DNA of 64,000 bases from Geobacteraceae bacterium (GTDB lineage: Bacteria; Desulfobacterota; Desulfuromonadia; Geobacterales; Pseudopelobacteraceae): the NCBI GenBank assembly GCA_025355965.1, contig JANXYR010000014.1:1-64000 (forward strand), given 5' to 3'. Below are positions 26,940-36,441 of this stretch, piece by piece. Positions within the stretch are counted from its first letter, which is position 1. Every line of letters starts with the position of its first letter. The notes under the pieces were generated by a model. It was not told the DNA's origin. It saw only the letters and a program-made list of their open reading frames with translations, and did no database searches. Both the position numbers and the translations under genes were made by a program.

Positions 26940-28340
26940 ATGCTGATACGATTAATATTATTTGCCGCTATCTGCCTGGTTTGCGGATGCATGCAAACCC
27001 GGCAGACCGTCAAACCTTCACTTGTCAGCGAAGGCGAACTGTTTCTTTACATCGAACCGCTCCCTCAGGATACCGCTCGGTTACAGTTTACTATAGAATC
27101 AGTCTCTGCGGTGCGCGAGGACGGCATGGAAGTGCCATTGAAGCCGAAATTCGTAGAGCTTTCCCTTGCCGAGGTTCAGCGTCAACGACTTTTTGCCGGG
27201 GGTATTCTGCAGCCGGGACGCTACAAGGGTATCGCCATCAAGCTTAAAAACGCCTTGTTGACTGGGGAAGAGGGCAAGGGGCGGTTGCTTGTGCCGGAGC
27301 AGTCGTATGAAAACAGCGCCCTCTTTTCCGTGGCTGATGGTAAGGCGACTGTAGTGACCATGGGATTAAATTACCGCAAGGCAATGGCGGACGAAATTAC
27401 CTTTAGCCCTGTATTCACTGCAACGGTTCCACCGGCACCTTTGCCGGAACTAACCGGTTATATGACCAATCACGCGGACAACACAATCACTGTATTTGAC
27501 AAACGCTCGGCCAGGATCGGAGCAATGATTGAAACAGGTAAAGGCCCGTCCGGCATCGTTCTCGATCAGGTCCGAATGCTGGTCTATGTGGCCATGACTG
27601 GTGAAGACACGGTTGGCGTAATCGATGTCAGGGATAACAGCTTTATAGATCGGATCAGGCTGACCCCCGGTGATGCGCCGCGTTTCCTGGCGATTACCCC
27701 GGATGCGAAGCTGGCGGTTTCAGCGAATAGCCGCTCCAATACGGCAAGTATCATCGACCTGCAGTCACGGGTTGAAGTTGCCAGGCTTCCGGTAGGAATC
27801 GGGGCGGAATTTGTCCTTATGGACAGGGGTGGCAAACGGGCTTATGTTTTCAACCGTCTTTCGAACAGTATAACTGTGATTGATCTGGCAACCCGAATTG
27901 TTGCCGGCACGTTGCAAACCGAATCAGGCCCGCTTTATGGTCAGTTCAGCCGCAAAGGGGACCGGCTGTTTGTCTATCACGAAATGTCGCCGAATATTCT
28001 GGTTATTACGCTGGACGGTCAGGCCATGACAAGGAGAATCAATGCCGCTACCGGCATCAGGGCTCTCAAGATCAATGCGACTACCGACCAGATTTATGTC
28101 GGCAACAGTTTCGGCGGTGTTATCGATATCTACGATCCATTCACGCTTATGGCAGTAGATTTTCTCAACGCCGACGGCGGAGTCGGCTACATGACTATTG
28201 ATGGCGATGAAAACAACTTGCTGGTCATTCACCCCCGCAACAGATTGCTGCGTTTTGTTAATCTGATCGGCAAAAAAGAGCGCGGCTTGCTGGATACCGG
28301 TGCGGAGCCCTATGATGTTGTTATCTTCGGAGAGCGGTAA
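26940..28340 (+). CDS. YVTN beta-propeller lipoprotein
   Basis: The start at ATG 26940 has GGGAG six bases upstream. The 466-residue protein has lipobox LVCGC and an N-terminal domain to about residue 165. A YncE-like propeller follows with repeats such as GYMTNHADNTITVFDKRSAR, VYVAMTGEDTVGVIDVRDN and AYVFNRLSNSITVIDLATR. These propellers are usually protein-binding scaffolds. Its place after an OmcS-like gene and before an outer-membrane barrel suggests a role in cytochrome export or assembly. No catalytic residues are identified. Confidence 0.85.
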   Translation: MLIRLILFAAICLVCGCMQTRQTVKPSLVSEGELFLYIEPLPQDTARLQFTIESVSAVREDGMEVPLKPKFVELSLAEVQRQRLFAGGILQPGRYKGIAIKLKNALLTGEEGKGRLLVPEQSYENSALFSVADGKATVVTMGLNYRKAMADEITFSPVFTATVPPAPLPELTGYMTNHADNTITVFDKRSARIGAMIETGKGPSGIVLDQVRMLVYVAMTGEDTVGVIDVRDNSFIDRIRLTPGDAPRFLAITPDAKLAVSANSRSNTASIIDLQSRVEVARLPVGIGAEFVLMDRGGKRAYVFNRLSNSITVIDLATRIVAGTLQTESGPLYGQFSRKGDRLFVYHEMSPNILVITLDGQAMTRRINAATGIRALKINATTDQIYVGNSFGGVIDIYDPFTLMAVDFLNADGGVGYMTIDGDENNLLVIHPRNRLLRFVNLIGKKERGLLDTGAEPYDVVIFGER

Positions 28341-28361
28341 AGGCTGCAGGAGAATTGGGCG

Positions 28362-30635
28362 GTGGTGACAGTCAGACTCATAAAACCAACGATTACCGCA
28401 GCCGTTATCTGTCTGTCGCTGAACTGTGCAACAATTGCCGCCGCCGATGGAATTGGTGGATATGCTGAGTATAATTACAGCCTTCTGGATTCGAAATTGA
28501 ACGATACTAACGGCACGACAAAAACTAAAAGTTCATCCCTTAATCAGCGGTATAGCCTTGCCCTGGATAAAAGCCTCTTTCCAACCCTCAGGCTTTCCGC
28601 TACGGGGAATTTCGAGACAAGCAGTGCCGATAACGACGTCGACAGTGTGAGAACAACATCAGCTTCCTCGCGGATCAATACCAATGCTGATCTTTCTTAC
28701 ACCAACGGTGTATTCAACGGGGGGACCGGCTTCAGCAAACGACAGGAAACCGCTAAATCCAACGGGGTTTCAACACCCGCTTTGCTTTCAGATACCTACA
28801 ATGTTCGTTTCGGCTGGAAGCCTGATGATTTCCCCTCGCTGGATATCATATACACCAGGTTCAACAACTATGATGAGAATCATAGCGCTATTGACACTGT
28901 TGCCTCGACTGCAACCATCAGCTCCCGTTACAAACCTAATGAGACTCTGGATATGAATTATTCGGCCAACTATACCGCTTTGAACAACAAATTGAACGGA
29001 TCTGAGTCGCAAAGCCTGGGCCAGAGCCTGCGCACCTCATACAGCGATATCTTCTTCAAGGATCGAGTTTCTCTTAGCAGCAGCTATACTATCGCACTAC
29101 AAAACACAACTAGCAACAACAGCACTCCTATCCCTAAATCAATTGATCAGCTTTACTTTGCACCTACTGCAATTAGCGCCGACTCGCTCACAACGCCACC
29201 TCTGGGAGGCCCTCTTAATCTGAATTCAGTGCCAACCGTCAACGGCACTGTCATAAGCGATGCATCTCTGACCCAGGTACGCAACAACGTAGGGTTAAAA
29301 TTAAACTTTTCAGCTGTAAGCATCATCAGGTTACCGGTTGTGATCAGCGTCATCGCCGGTCATACGATAAGTACCACTGATTACACCAACGTCACTAATG
29401 CTTTTGGTTTGGACAACGTTGCAACTTCAAAGATCAAGGTTTATCAAAGCCAGAGTTCGGATGGAGCAAATTGGCAGCCGCTTCCTGTAACGTCTATTAC
29501 TTTCGGAACAATGACGAACCCCACAACTGGCGCTCTCACTGATGGTTTTGAAATCACACCGGTGACGGCCATCCCATCCACCACCCTGATCAAGGTAGAG
29601 ATAGAAACGGTGCAGAACGCAATGATCAATTTTTCTATTCAGAAAATTTCCCTCTCTGTCCCTGAAGCCTACTTCCAGGACACAACCATATCCAGTCTGA
29701 AGCCGGGCCAATCAAGAACCTCGTCACAGATATCGGGACTTTTTGGCATGAATCTCAAAACCAGGCTTTTAACTACTCCGGCGCTCTTTTATGATATCGG
29801 ATTTAATCTCGATCATACCAAGAGCGACGTGCAAGCCTTTACCTATCGATACACCGTTGTCAACGGACTGAACCTCAATCACCGTTTAAACCAGACTTTG
29901 AGCACCAGCGCCAGGGTTGCCCGTGAAGATACGGTTTCTCCAACAGTAGGAGCATCTTCGTCCAACAGCGCCAGCATATCGTTTTCCTCACAGACTTTAC
30001 CGACGCTCTCCCAGTCTGCCACTTACGGTTTCAGGGAGGAAAACAGCGCGGGAAATTCCAGAACTTCACACTCTATGAATCTTTCCAACTCAGCGGAACT
30101 ATACCGAGGTATCTATCTGAGCCTCGGTGGTGGTGGAAGTATGGTTACTAATTCTACCGGCTTGAATCAGAAAAGCTTGACCGTGACCAGTGGCTTGAAC
30201 CTGACTCCGCACAAGACAGTCAGTATCAATTTGAGCGCCAGTGATTCAGAAAACTGGGCCTCTGGTGCCGGAAAACCGGAAACTTCCTCTGCCACACGGA
30301 CTGGGGATTTGACCGCGACCTACAATCCATTTCCGGCAATCTATCTGTTCGGTTCGTACGTAATCAACGCCCAGACAAATCGAAAAACCCAGACCGCCCA
30401 GAGTATTGGCGGATCATGGTCGCCTTTTAGAGGCGGTGCTCTTTTGTTGAATACATCTTACCGCGAAAATATTGACAACAGCGGCAACAAGGACAGCTCC
30501 TTCGTCCAGAGCCTGAGGTGGAACATCCGTGCCGGATGGTATCTGGATGTTTCCTATCTGACGTCGAAGAATTCGGTAACATCACAGAAAACTGATACTC
30601 AGGTTTTCAATGCCGCACTAAGGCTGAGTATTTAA
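28362..30635 (+). CDS. Large outer-membrane beta-barrel protein
   Basis: The 757-residue protein starts at GTG 28362 with CAGGAG nine bases upstream and has a signal peptide ending near ATIAAADG. The mature part is nearly all short amphipathic strands rich in Ser, Thr, Asn and Leu with a C-terminal NAALRLSI, typical of a many-stranded barrel. A central region (about 270-430) is more varied, with a discoidin-like stretch near IKVYQSQSSDGANWQPLP. It probably makes an outer-membrane pore or export channel serving the neighbouring OmcS-like cytochrome and lipoproteins. That role is inferred from context. Confidence 0.78.
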   Translation: MVTVRLIKPTITAAVICLSLNCATIAAADGIGGYAEYNYSLLDSKLNDTNGTTKTKSSSLNQRYSLALDKSLFPTLRLSATGNFETSSADNDVDSVRTTSASSRINTNADLSYTNGVFNGGTGFSKRQETAKSNGVSTPALLSDTYNVRFGWKPDDFPSLDIIYTRFNNYDENHSAIDTVASTATISSRYKPNETLDMNYSANYTALNNKLNGSESQSLGQSLRTSYSDIFFKDRVSLSSSYTIALQNTTSNNSTPIPKSIDQLYFAPTAISADSLTTPPLGGPLNLNSVPTVNGTVISDASLTQVRNNVGLKLNFSAVSIIRLPVVISVIAGHTISTTDYTNVTNAFGLDNVATSKIKVYQSQSSDGANWQPLPVTSITFGTMTNPTTGALTDGFEITPVTAIPSTTLIKVEIETVQNAMINFSIQKISLSVPEAYFQDTTISSLKPGQSRTSSQISGLFGMNLKTRLLTTPALFYDIGFNLDHTKSDVQAFTYRYTVVNGLNLNHRLNQTLSTSARVAREDTVSPTVGASSSNSASISFSSQTLPTLSQSATYGFREENSAGNSRTSHSMNLSNSAELYRGIYLSLGGGGSMVTNSTGLNQKSLTVTSGLNLTPHKTVSINLSASDSENWASGAGKPETSSATRTGDLTATYNPFPAIYLFGSYVINAQTNRKTQTAQSIGGSWSPFRGGALLLNTSYRENIDNSGNKDSSFVQSLRWNIRAGWYLDVSYLTSKNSVTSQKTDTQVFNAALRLSI

Positions 30636-30679
30636 GTGGTGAGAGTGCAAAAGAATTGATCCATGAAGGAGAAACAATA

Positions 30680-31276
30680 ATGGCTATAACAGTACCACAC
30701 GTTTCTTTCAGACACTTGTTTGTTGTTATTTTTATTGTGATTTACCTTGGGTTGCTAGGGGGGTGCGCTGGAACAGGCGACGTGTTTCGGGATACAACCA
30801 TGGATTTCGGTTCGATAAAGACGGTGGCAGTTTTGCCTTTCGCCAATCTATCCAGAGACCAGTTGGCCGGGGAGCGGGTACGTGACTCTTTCAATACAAT
30901 GCTTCTGGCATCGGGGGCTGTGTATGCCGTTCCGATCGGTGAGGTGGCAAGAGGTATTGCCGCTGCAGGCATGGCAAATCCGACCACTCCGTCAGCTGAC
31001 GAAGTTACTAAAATGGCCAAAAGCATCAAGGTGGACGCAGTCATTTCCGGAGTTATCAGGGAGTATGGAGATGTACGTTCCGGTACATCCAGCGCCGATG
31101 TGATTTCGCTTAGTCTGCAAATGATGGAAGGGCAGACCGGAAGGATTGTCTGGTCAGCCGGGACGACCCAAGGGGGCATAGGCCTGGTGGACCGCCTGTT
31201 TGGAGGCGGAGGCAGACCACTTAATGATATTACGGAGAAGGCAGTCAATGCTCTCATCAACAAGCTTTTTGAATAG
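30680..31276 (+). CDS. CsgG/GNA1162-like lipoprotein
   Basis: The 198-residue product starts at ATG 30680 with AAGGAGA upstream, and has lipobox GLLGGC. The motif IKTVAVLPFANLSRD, with a later EVTKMAKSIKVDAVISGVI, is the alpha/beta core of CsgG-like and DUF799 lipoproteins. These proteins form or assist outer-membrane secretion complexes. The next gene starts inside its 3' end (29 bp overlap), encoding a second CsgG-like protein. Confidence 0.78.
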   Translation: MAITVPHVSFRHLFVVIFIVIYLGLLGGCAGTGDVFRDTTMDFGSIKTVAVLPFANLSRDQLAGERVRDSFNTMLLASGAVYAVPIGEVARGIAAAGMANPTTPSADEVTKMAKSIKVDAVISGVIREYGDVRSGTSSADVISLSLQMMEGQTGRIVWSAGTTQGGIGLVDRLFGGGGRPLNDITEKAVNALINKLFE

Positions 31277-32537
31277 CCTTCTTTCGGGCCTCATAGTCTA
31301 CGGGCTGTTTTGCTGCGCCGCTGTGGCTGAAAGTGCTCTACCGGGAGATGAAAGACGTATTGTCGTTTTTCCGATAGAAAACCTGAGCGGTGCGCCCGCT
31401 CCGCTCAAAGAGCTTGATGCTGAGCTTGCCGTCTTGTTGAAGAGGACGGGGGTACGCATAGTCGATACCGCTACGATTGAAAGTTTTATTAACAAACATC
31501 AAGTTCGCTATCTAGGAGGCATTGATGAACATATTGCAGGGCAGTTGAACGCTGAAACAGGCGCCGAATCGGTGCTGATTACATCATTGGAGTTGTATAA
31601 TGATGTTGATCCACCGAAGTTTTCGCTCATATCGCGGCTTGTTTCATTGAACGACATTCCGGAAATTGTCTGGATGAAGAGCGTAGGGATTGCCGGCGAT
31701 GACGCCCCCGGCATCCTCGGGCTGGGAATGATCAATGACATAAAAGAGCTAAGAGGGAAGGGGCTTGAATCAATTGCAAAATCGCTTGTGCACTACTCCA
31801 AAAACGCGCCAACACTGAAAAAACGGCTTATCACCAGGGAAAGGGAAGAGTATTCCTTCCGCCTTGATGGTCTTAGCAAAGAAATCAGATCAGAAAAAGA
31901 GAGGCTTGCTTCTGAATCAAAGTCTAATAGCGATCTGATTATTGAGGAAAGACTATCTGCAACCGAGGATAAGTTGAACATTATGAACGATAAAGATAGT
32001 CTCTTCATATCGCGCTACGATCCTGTAGGCTGGTACAGCTCAAGTGGAATACTTGCGAACCAGGATCGCACCATTGCCATCATACCGTTCTTTAACCGAA
32101 GTACGAGGAAACATGCCGCAGAACTTCAGGTGCTCCATTTGGCAATGCAGCTTGTAGAGAAGCGCGTTTTCCGGGTTCTTGAACTTGGAGTTATTCGTGA
32201 TAGAATGCTTAACATGCACGTTATCATGAGCAGTGGCGTTTCACTCCCCATTGTTGACCTTATATCCATTTCTCTTGGGTCAGACCTGCTGTTGAATGGA
32301 GTGGTTTTCGATTATCTGGATACAGTCGGTTACGGATCGAATCCGAAAGTAGATTTTTCGATGCAGATTTTCAACCGTGAAGATAAAAAAATTCTGTGGA
32401 GTTCCCACAGCAACAATCAAGGTGATGACGGAGTTTATTTTTTCGACTCTGGCCGTATCACCACAGCCGCCGCCCTTACCGACAAAATGTGCCGCGCCTT
32501 CGTACAAAGGCTGGTAGAGAATGCCGGCAGAAACTAA
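31248..32537 (+). CDS. CsgG-like exported protein, tandem domains
   Basis: The 429-residue product starts at ATG 31248 with GGAG nine bases upstream, overlapping the previous gene. After a signal peptide there is a CsgG-like domain (RRIVVFPIENLSGAPAPLKE; residues about 35-170), then a long charged coiled coil (about 185-245). A second CsgG-like domain follows (DRTIAIIPFFNRSTRKHAAE onward). It has no lipobox cysteine at the signal cleavage site. It could oligomerize with the preceding lipoprotein; a channel role is inference from family. Confidence 0.72.
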   Translation: MLSSTSFLNSLLSGLIVYGLFCCAAVAESALPGDERRIVVFPIENLSGAPAPLKELDAELAVLLKRTGVRIVDTATIESFINKHQVRYLGGIDEHIAGQLNAETGAESVLITSLELYNDVDPPKFSLISRLVSLNDIPEIVWMKSVGIAGDDAPGILGLGMINDIKELRGKGLESIAKSLVHYSKNAPTLKKRLITREREEYSFRLDGLSKEIRSEKERLASESKSNSDLIIEERLSATEDKLNIMNDKDSLFISRYDPVGWYSSSGILANQDRTIAIIPFFNRSTRKHAAELQVLHLAMQLVEKRVFRVLELGVIRDRMLNMHVIMSSGVSLPIVDLISISLGSDLLLNGVVFDYLDTVGYGSNPKVDFSMQIFNREDKKILWSSHSNNQGDDGVYFFDSGRITTAAALTDKMCRAFVQRLVENAGRN

Positions 32538-32574
32538 AATTGATTCATCACAACTACCGAGAAAGAGGGTTATC

Positions 32575-34350
32575 ATGAAATTGAGAATGCTAGTCACACT
32601 TACTTTTGCTGCCATTATCAGCACCGTCGCCGTTGCAATGGGGGCAACGGAACCCCTGCCAACTCCGACCGGGCAAACTACTGCTGTTGTACCTGATCCT
32701 CAAGATCCTTCAAAACCGGTTCAAGTGGCGAAAGGTTCCAAAGCAGATGAAGTAACCATACGCATGAACGCGCCGATCTTTTCGCCACTTTTCGCCAAGG
32801 TGCCGCTGGCAATAGTAAACGACGAGGCGATCACCATTGAAGATTTGAAAAAATCAGTGGGCACGATTCATGAGGGGATGGCCGAAGGGAAAACGGCACC
32901 GAGGACAAATTTTCCGGTTCTTTTAAAGCGGCTTGTCAACTCCCTTCTGATCATACAGGAAGCGCGCGTCATGGAACTGGACAAACAGGAAGAGATTAAA
33001 TCTTCCATAGAGGATTTCTCTAACAAGCATCTTCGTGAGTTGCTTCTGAAGGAACAGGTAAAAGATGTCAAGGCTGATGCAAAAGAAGTGGAAAAAATCT
33101 ATCAGGAGCGCACCGCTGAATGGCGGCTGAAATCGTTGATAGTCGATAAACTTGAAGATGCACAAAAAATTGAGGCCGCTCTTAAAGCCGGTAAAAAATT
33201 CGATGACCTGTATGATAAGAGCATAAAGGACGGCGTTGCCAAGGAGGGAGGGAAGTCGGACATATTCCTGACGCGTGATGTCATTGCTCCACCTATGATG
33301 GCTGTACTAACAAAGATGAAGATTAGCGAAATCAGCAAGGTAACACCTCTGGAAAAAGGCTATTTATTTTATCGTTTGGAAGAAAAACGCTTAAAAGTTA
33401 ATGAGGCCGTAAAGGAACAGGTACGGCAGGAGCTGGACGCCAAGGCGCGCATTGCTGCACTGGAGGCTTTTCAGGAATCGCTCATCAAAAAGTATGTGAC
33501 AAAAAAGAAACTGTTTGACAAGTTCGATTTCGAGAATAAGAAGGTCAAGTTTGAAACCTTCCTCAAGGACAAGCGCGTATTAGCAGACGTTAAAGGAGAG
33601 AAGACGATTACTGTGTCCGACATGGCAGAGGCAATTGCCCAAAAGTTTTACCACGGTGTGGAACGTGCCGCAGAGGGTAAAAAAATCAACAAGGAAAAAA
33701 AGGCTATTCTGAACGAACTTCTGGGCAATATTGTCTTCAACAAGGAGGCCAAGGTTAGAAAGATCAACGAATCGGACGAATACCGCAACAAGGTGCGTTC
33801 CTATTCCAACTCACTTTTGTTCGGTACCTTTGTCACCAAGGTGATCCGGTCGGAAATCACAGTGTCAAAGGATGAACTTAAGGCTTACCACAAGTTACAC
33901 GCCGGAGATTATTCCAGCATTGAGACCTACAAACTGGACGCCATCGCCTTCGATTCTCCGCAGAAAGCAGAAGAAGCGGTCGAAAAGCTGCGCAAAGGAG
34001 CGGAATTCAAGTGGTACAAGGCCAATGCTGATGGCAGGGTAAGTATCGGCAAGGCATATGAAAATATCTTCACCGGTGATACTATCGCAAAACCAAACCT
34101 GCCGGAACCGCTTCAACAAGCCCTTGCCGGCTCAGTCAGTGGCGATTTCAGGGTATTTATCGATGGCGGTCACGGTTACGTCATCTCTGTTGTTGAGCTT
34201 GCTCCCGGAAGGATCTTGAATTATGAGGAAGTGGAAGATGCCATCAAGGAGGCAGTGTTCTACGAAAAACTCAATAAAGGCGTGGAAACTTGGGGAGACA
34301 AGCTCAAGAGCACTTCAGACGTCAAAATCTACGCTGATTTCGGACAATAG
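32575..34350 (+). CDS. SurA/PpiC-like foldase of 591 residues
   Basis: The start is ATG 32575 with GAGGG upstream. A signal peptide precedes a SurA-N-like helical chaperone domain (about 90-200) and a PpiC parvulin domain (about 175-290; WRLKSLIVDKLEDAQKI, GKKFDDL, KISEISKVTPLEKGYLFYRL). Then comes a second SurA-like helical region and a second parvulin-like domain (about 440-560; AIAFDSPQKAEEAVEKL). Highly charged Lys/Glu helices join them. It sits immediately before a 26-heme and a 16-heme cytochrome, likely clients for folding or heme delivery. Client identity is inferred. Confidence 0.8.
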   Translation: MKLRMLVTLTFAAIISTVAVAMGATEPLPTPTGQTTAVVPDPQDPSKPVQVAKGSKADEVTIRMNAPIFSPLFAKVPLAIVNDEAITIEDLKKSVGTIHEGMAEGKTAPRTNFPVLLKRLVNSLLIIQEARVMELDKQEEIKSSIEDFSNKHLRELLLKEQVKDVKADAKEVEKIYQERTAEWRLKSLIVDKLEDAQKIEAALKAGKKFDDLYDKSIKDGVAKEGGKSDIFLTRDVIAPPMMAVLTKMKISEISKVTPLEKGYLFYRLEEKRLKVNEAVKEQVRQELDAKARIAALEAFQESLIKKYVTKKKLFDKFDFENKKVKFETFLKDKRVLADVKGEKTITVSDMAEAIAQKFYHGVERAAEGKKINKEKKAILNELLGNIVFNKEAKVRKINESDEYRNKVRSYSNSLLFGTFVTKVIRSEITVSKDELKAYHKLHAGDYSSIETYKLDAIAFDSPQKAEEAVEKLRKGAEFKWYKANADGRVSIGKAYENIFTGDTIAKPNLPEPLQQALAGSVSGDFRVFIDGGHGYVISVVELAPGRILNYEEVEDAIKEAVFYEKLNKGVETWGDKLKSTSDVKIYADFGQ

Positions 34351-34358
34351 GAGACGCC

Positions 34359-36335
34359 ATGATCATGTCGAAAAATAAGCAAATCTGGGCTGTGACGGTA
34401 ATCATGCTTCTTCTGTGTATGGGCTTTCTGCCGTGGGTTGTCACTGACAGTTATTGTGCAACCAAAAAATTCGTTTCCAAGGAATGCACCGACTGTCACA
34501 CTAAATTTGTGGACAAGTATTTCTCCATGAAATACCTGCACACAGACGTTAAAGAGAAAAAATGCGAAAATTGTCATGTCCGTCATGGCAGGATTCCGAA
34601 ACTTCTGCTCAAGAAAGAAGGAAACCAGATCTGCCTCGACTGCCATTCCAAGGACAAAATCGGTCTTTCCAAGCCCTATGTCCATACACCGGTCAAGTCA
34701 GGTAAATGCAGCCAGTGTCATAACTCCCACGGTTCACAGTTCAAGGGGTTGCAGCTGCACGAAGGTAAAGCGGCCTGCTATGAATGCCACAAGAAGGAAC
34801 TATTTGAGAAAAAGGTTGTGCATCAGGCTCTTCTCAAGGATGGCTGTAAGGCTTGCCACAGTGCGCACAGTTCGAATGAGAAATACCTCCTGACCAAGCC
34901 TGAACCGGCCCTTTGTCTGGAATGTCACGACAAGGGCGGCAGCGCGTTTAAAAAGGCTCATGCCAACTATCCGGTGGAAGGGAAAAGCTGTTCATCATGT
35001 CATAATCCGCACACATCTGACCAGCCCAAGCTGCTTCGAAACAGTCTGCACGGTCCTGTGGCGGCGCTTAAATGTTCTATGTGCCATGAAGCCCCGAATG
35101 CACAGCAACCCTTTGCTGTCACCAGGAAGGGCGCGGCCCTCTGCCTTGAATGTCACGACATGAAGACCCTGAAAGGCGTAGCAACCAATGAACACGCCCC
35201 ATTCAAGGAAGGTAATTGCCTCGGCTGTCATAATCCTCATGCATCAGAGTCCGTAAAACTGCTCATCAGGGAAGACAACAAGCTCTGTTTTGGATGCCAC
35301 AAGGAAAAAGAGATGCTGGTTGCGTTCAAGCATGCACCGATGAGTGCCGGCAAAGGATGTATCTCGTGTCACAAACCACATGCCTCCATGTTCAAGGGGC
35401 TTATAGACAAAAAGGGGAGCGATTTATGCTCCGAATGCCATGCGAAGACCATGGATGCTCTTAAAAACAAGACTGTACATGATCCGTTCAAGGGGGGCGA
35501 ATGCACTACCTGCCACAATCCGCACGGGTCTAACTTTATTGCAATGACCAAAGATCGGGGTGACAAGCTCTGTTATTCATGCCATTCCGATTCAGAAGCG
35601 AAATTTATGAAGTCATCCACACATAAACCGGTACTAAACGGTGATTGTGTCTCCTGTCACCATGGCCACAGCTCCACGGAAAAGAAGCTGCTGAAAGCCG
35701 CCGCCCCGCAACTCTGCGCTAAATGTCATAACGACATGATGAAAATTGAGTCAGGCGGCTCAAACCATGAGCCATTTAAAAGCGGACAATGTCTGACCTG
35801 CCATGATTCCCATGGCAGCTCCGTAGCCGGCATGCTTAACAAACCACAGGGCCAGCTGTGCGGATCCTGCCATGAACCATACAAGGGTCTTAAAGAGTCA
35901 ATGTCGAAGCATGTTCCGTTCATCGAGGGGAGCTGTTCTAAATGCCACAACCCACACAAGTCCAAACTGAAAACCCTGATGCCGGCCCAAGGCAACGATC
36001 TCTGCTTCAACTGTCACAAGGATATCAAAGAGAAGCTTGCCAAGGAAAAACCTCATAACCCGGCGAAGCAGGATTGTCTCAATTGCCACAAACCGCATTT
36101 TGCCAAGGATAAAAAACTGCTGCCGACTCCGGTGACCAACGTATGTGCACAGTGCCACGATTCATCCAAGGCACCATTCGAAAAGGCTCATCTTTCAATT
36201 CAGGTTTCTGTCATGACCTGCATGAATTGTCATGATCCACATGCCTCAAAGGATCCGAAGTTTTTCAAGAGCTCGGTCCATGCACCCTTTGCGGCCCGCA
36301 CGTGCGAAGAGTGTCATATTGTCGCCAAACCGTGA
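34359..36335 (+). CDS. 26-heme c-type cytochrome
   Basis: The 658-residue exported protein contains 26 CXXCH motifs, from CTDCH near residue 43 to CEECH near the C-terminus, spaced about every 20-25 residues. They come as the doubled pattern CXXCH...CXXCHxPH of the Geobacter multiheme repeat (e.g. CLGCHNPHASES, CISCHKPHASMF). Motif pairs and linkers are similar, so the protein probably grew by internal repeat. It begins 9 bp after the foldase stop. Such proteins act as long periplasmic or outer-surface electron wires. The start is ATG 34359; the leader is hydrophobic to about residue 33. Confidence 0.9.
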   Translation: MIMSKNKQIWAVTVIMLLLCMGFLPWVVTDSYCATKKFVSKECTDCHTKFVDKYFSMKYLHTDVKEKKCENCHVRHGRIPKLLLKKEGNQICLDCHSKDKIGLSKPYVHTPVKSGKCSQCHNSHGSQFKGLQLHEGKAACYECHKKELFEKKVVHQALLKDGCKACHSAHSSNEKYLLTKPEPALCLECHDKGGSAFKKAHANYPVEGKSCSSCHNPHTSDQPKLLRNSLHGPVAALKCSMCHEAPNAQQPFAVTRKGAALCLECHDMKTLKGVATNEHAPFKEGNCLGCHNPHASESVKLLIREDNKLCFGCHKEKEMLVAFKHAPMSAGKGCISCHKPHASMFKGLIDKKGSDLCSECHAKTMDALKNKTVHDPFKGGECTTCHNPHGSNFIAMTKDRGDKLCYSCHSDSEAKFMKSSTHKPVLNGDCVSCHHGHSSTEKKLLKAAAPQLCAKCHNDMMKIESGGSNHEPFKSGQCLTCHDSHGSSVAGMLNKPQGQLCGSCHEPYKGLKESMSKHVPFIEGSCSKCHNPHKSKLKTLMPAQGNDLCFNCHKDIKEKLAKEKPHNPAKQDCLNCHKPHFAKDKKLLPTPVTNVCAQCHDSSKAPFEKAHLSIQVSVMTCMNCHDPHASKDPKFFKSSVHAPFAARTCEECHIVAKP

Positions 36336-36441
36336 TTTAATGCAGGAGAGTCTTGCAGACGCGTTTAGCATGAAAACATGCCGCTCCTACGTCAGACCGA
36401 ATTGATATATCAAGTTACTGAAGTGATAAGGAGATAGATAC

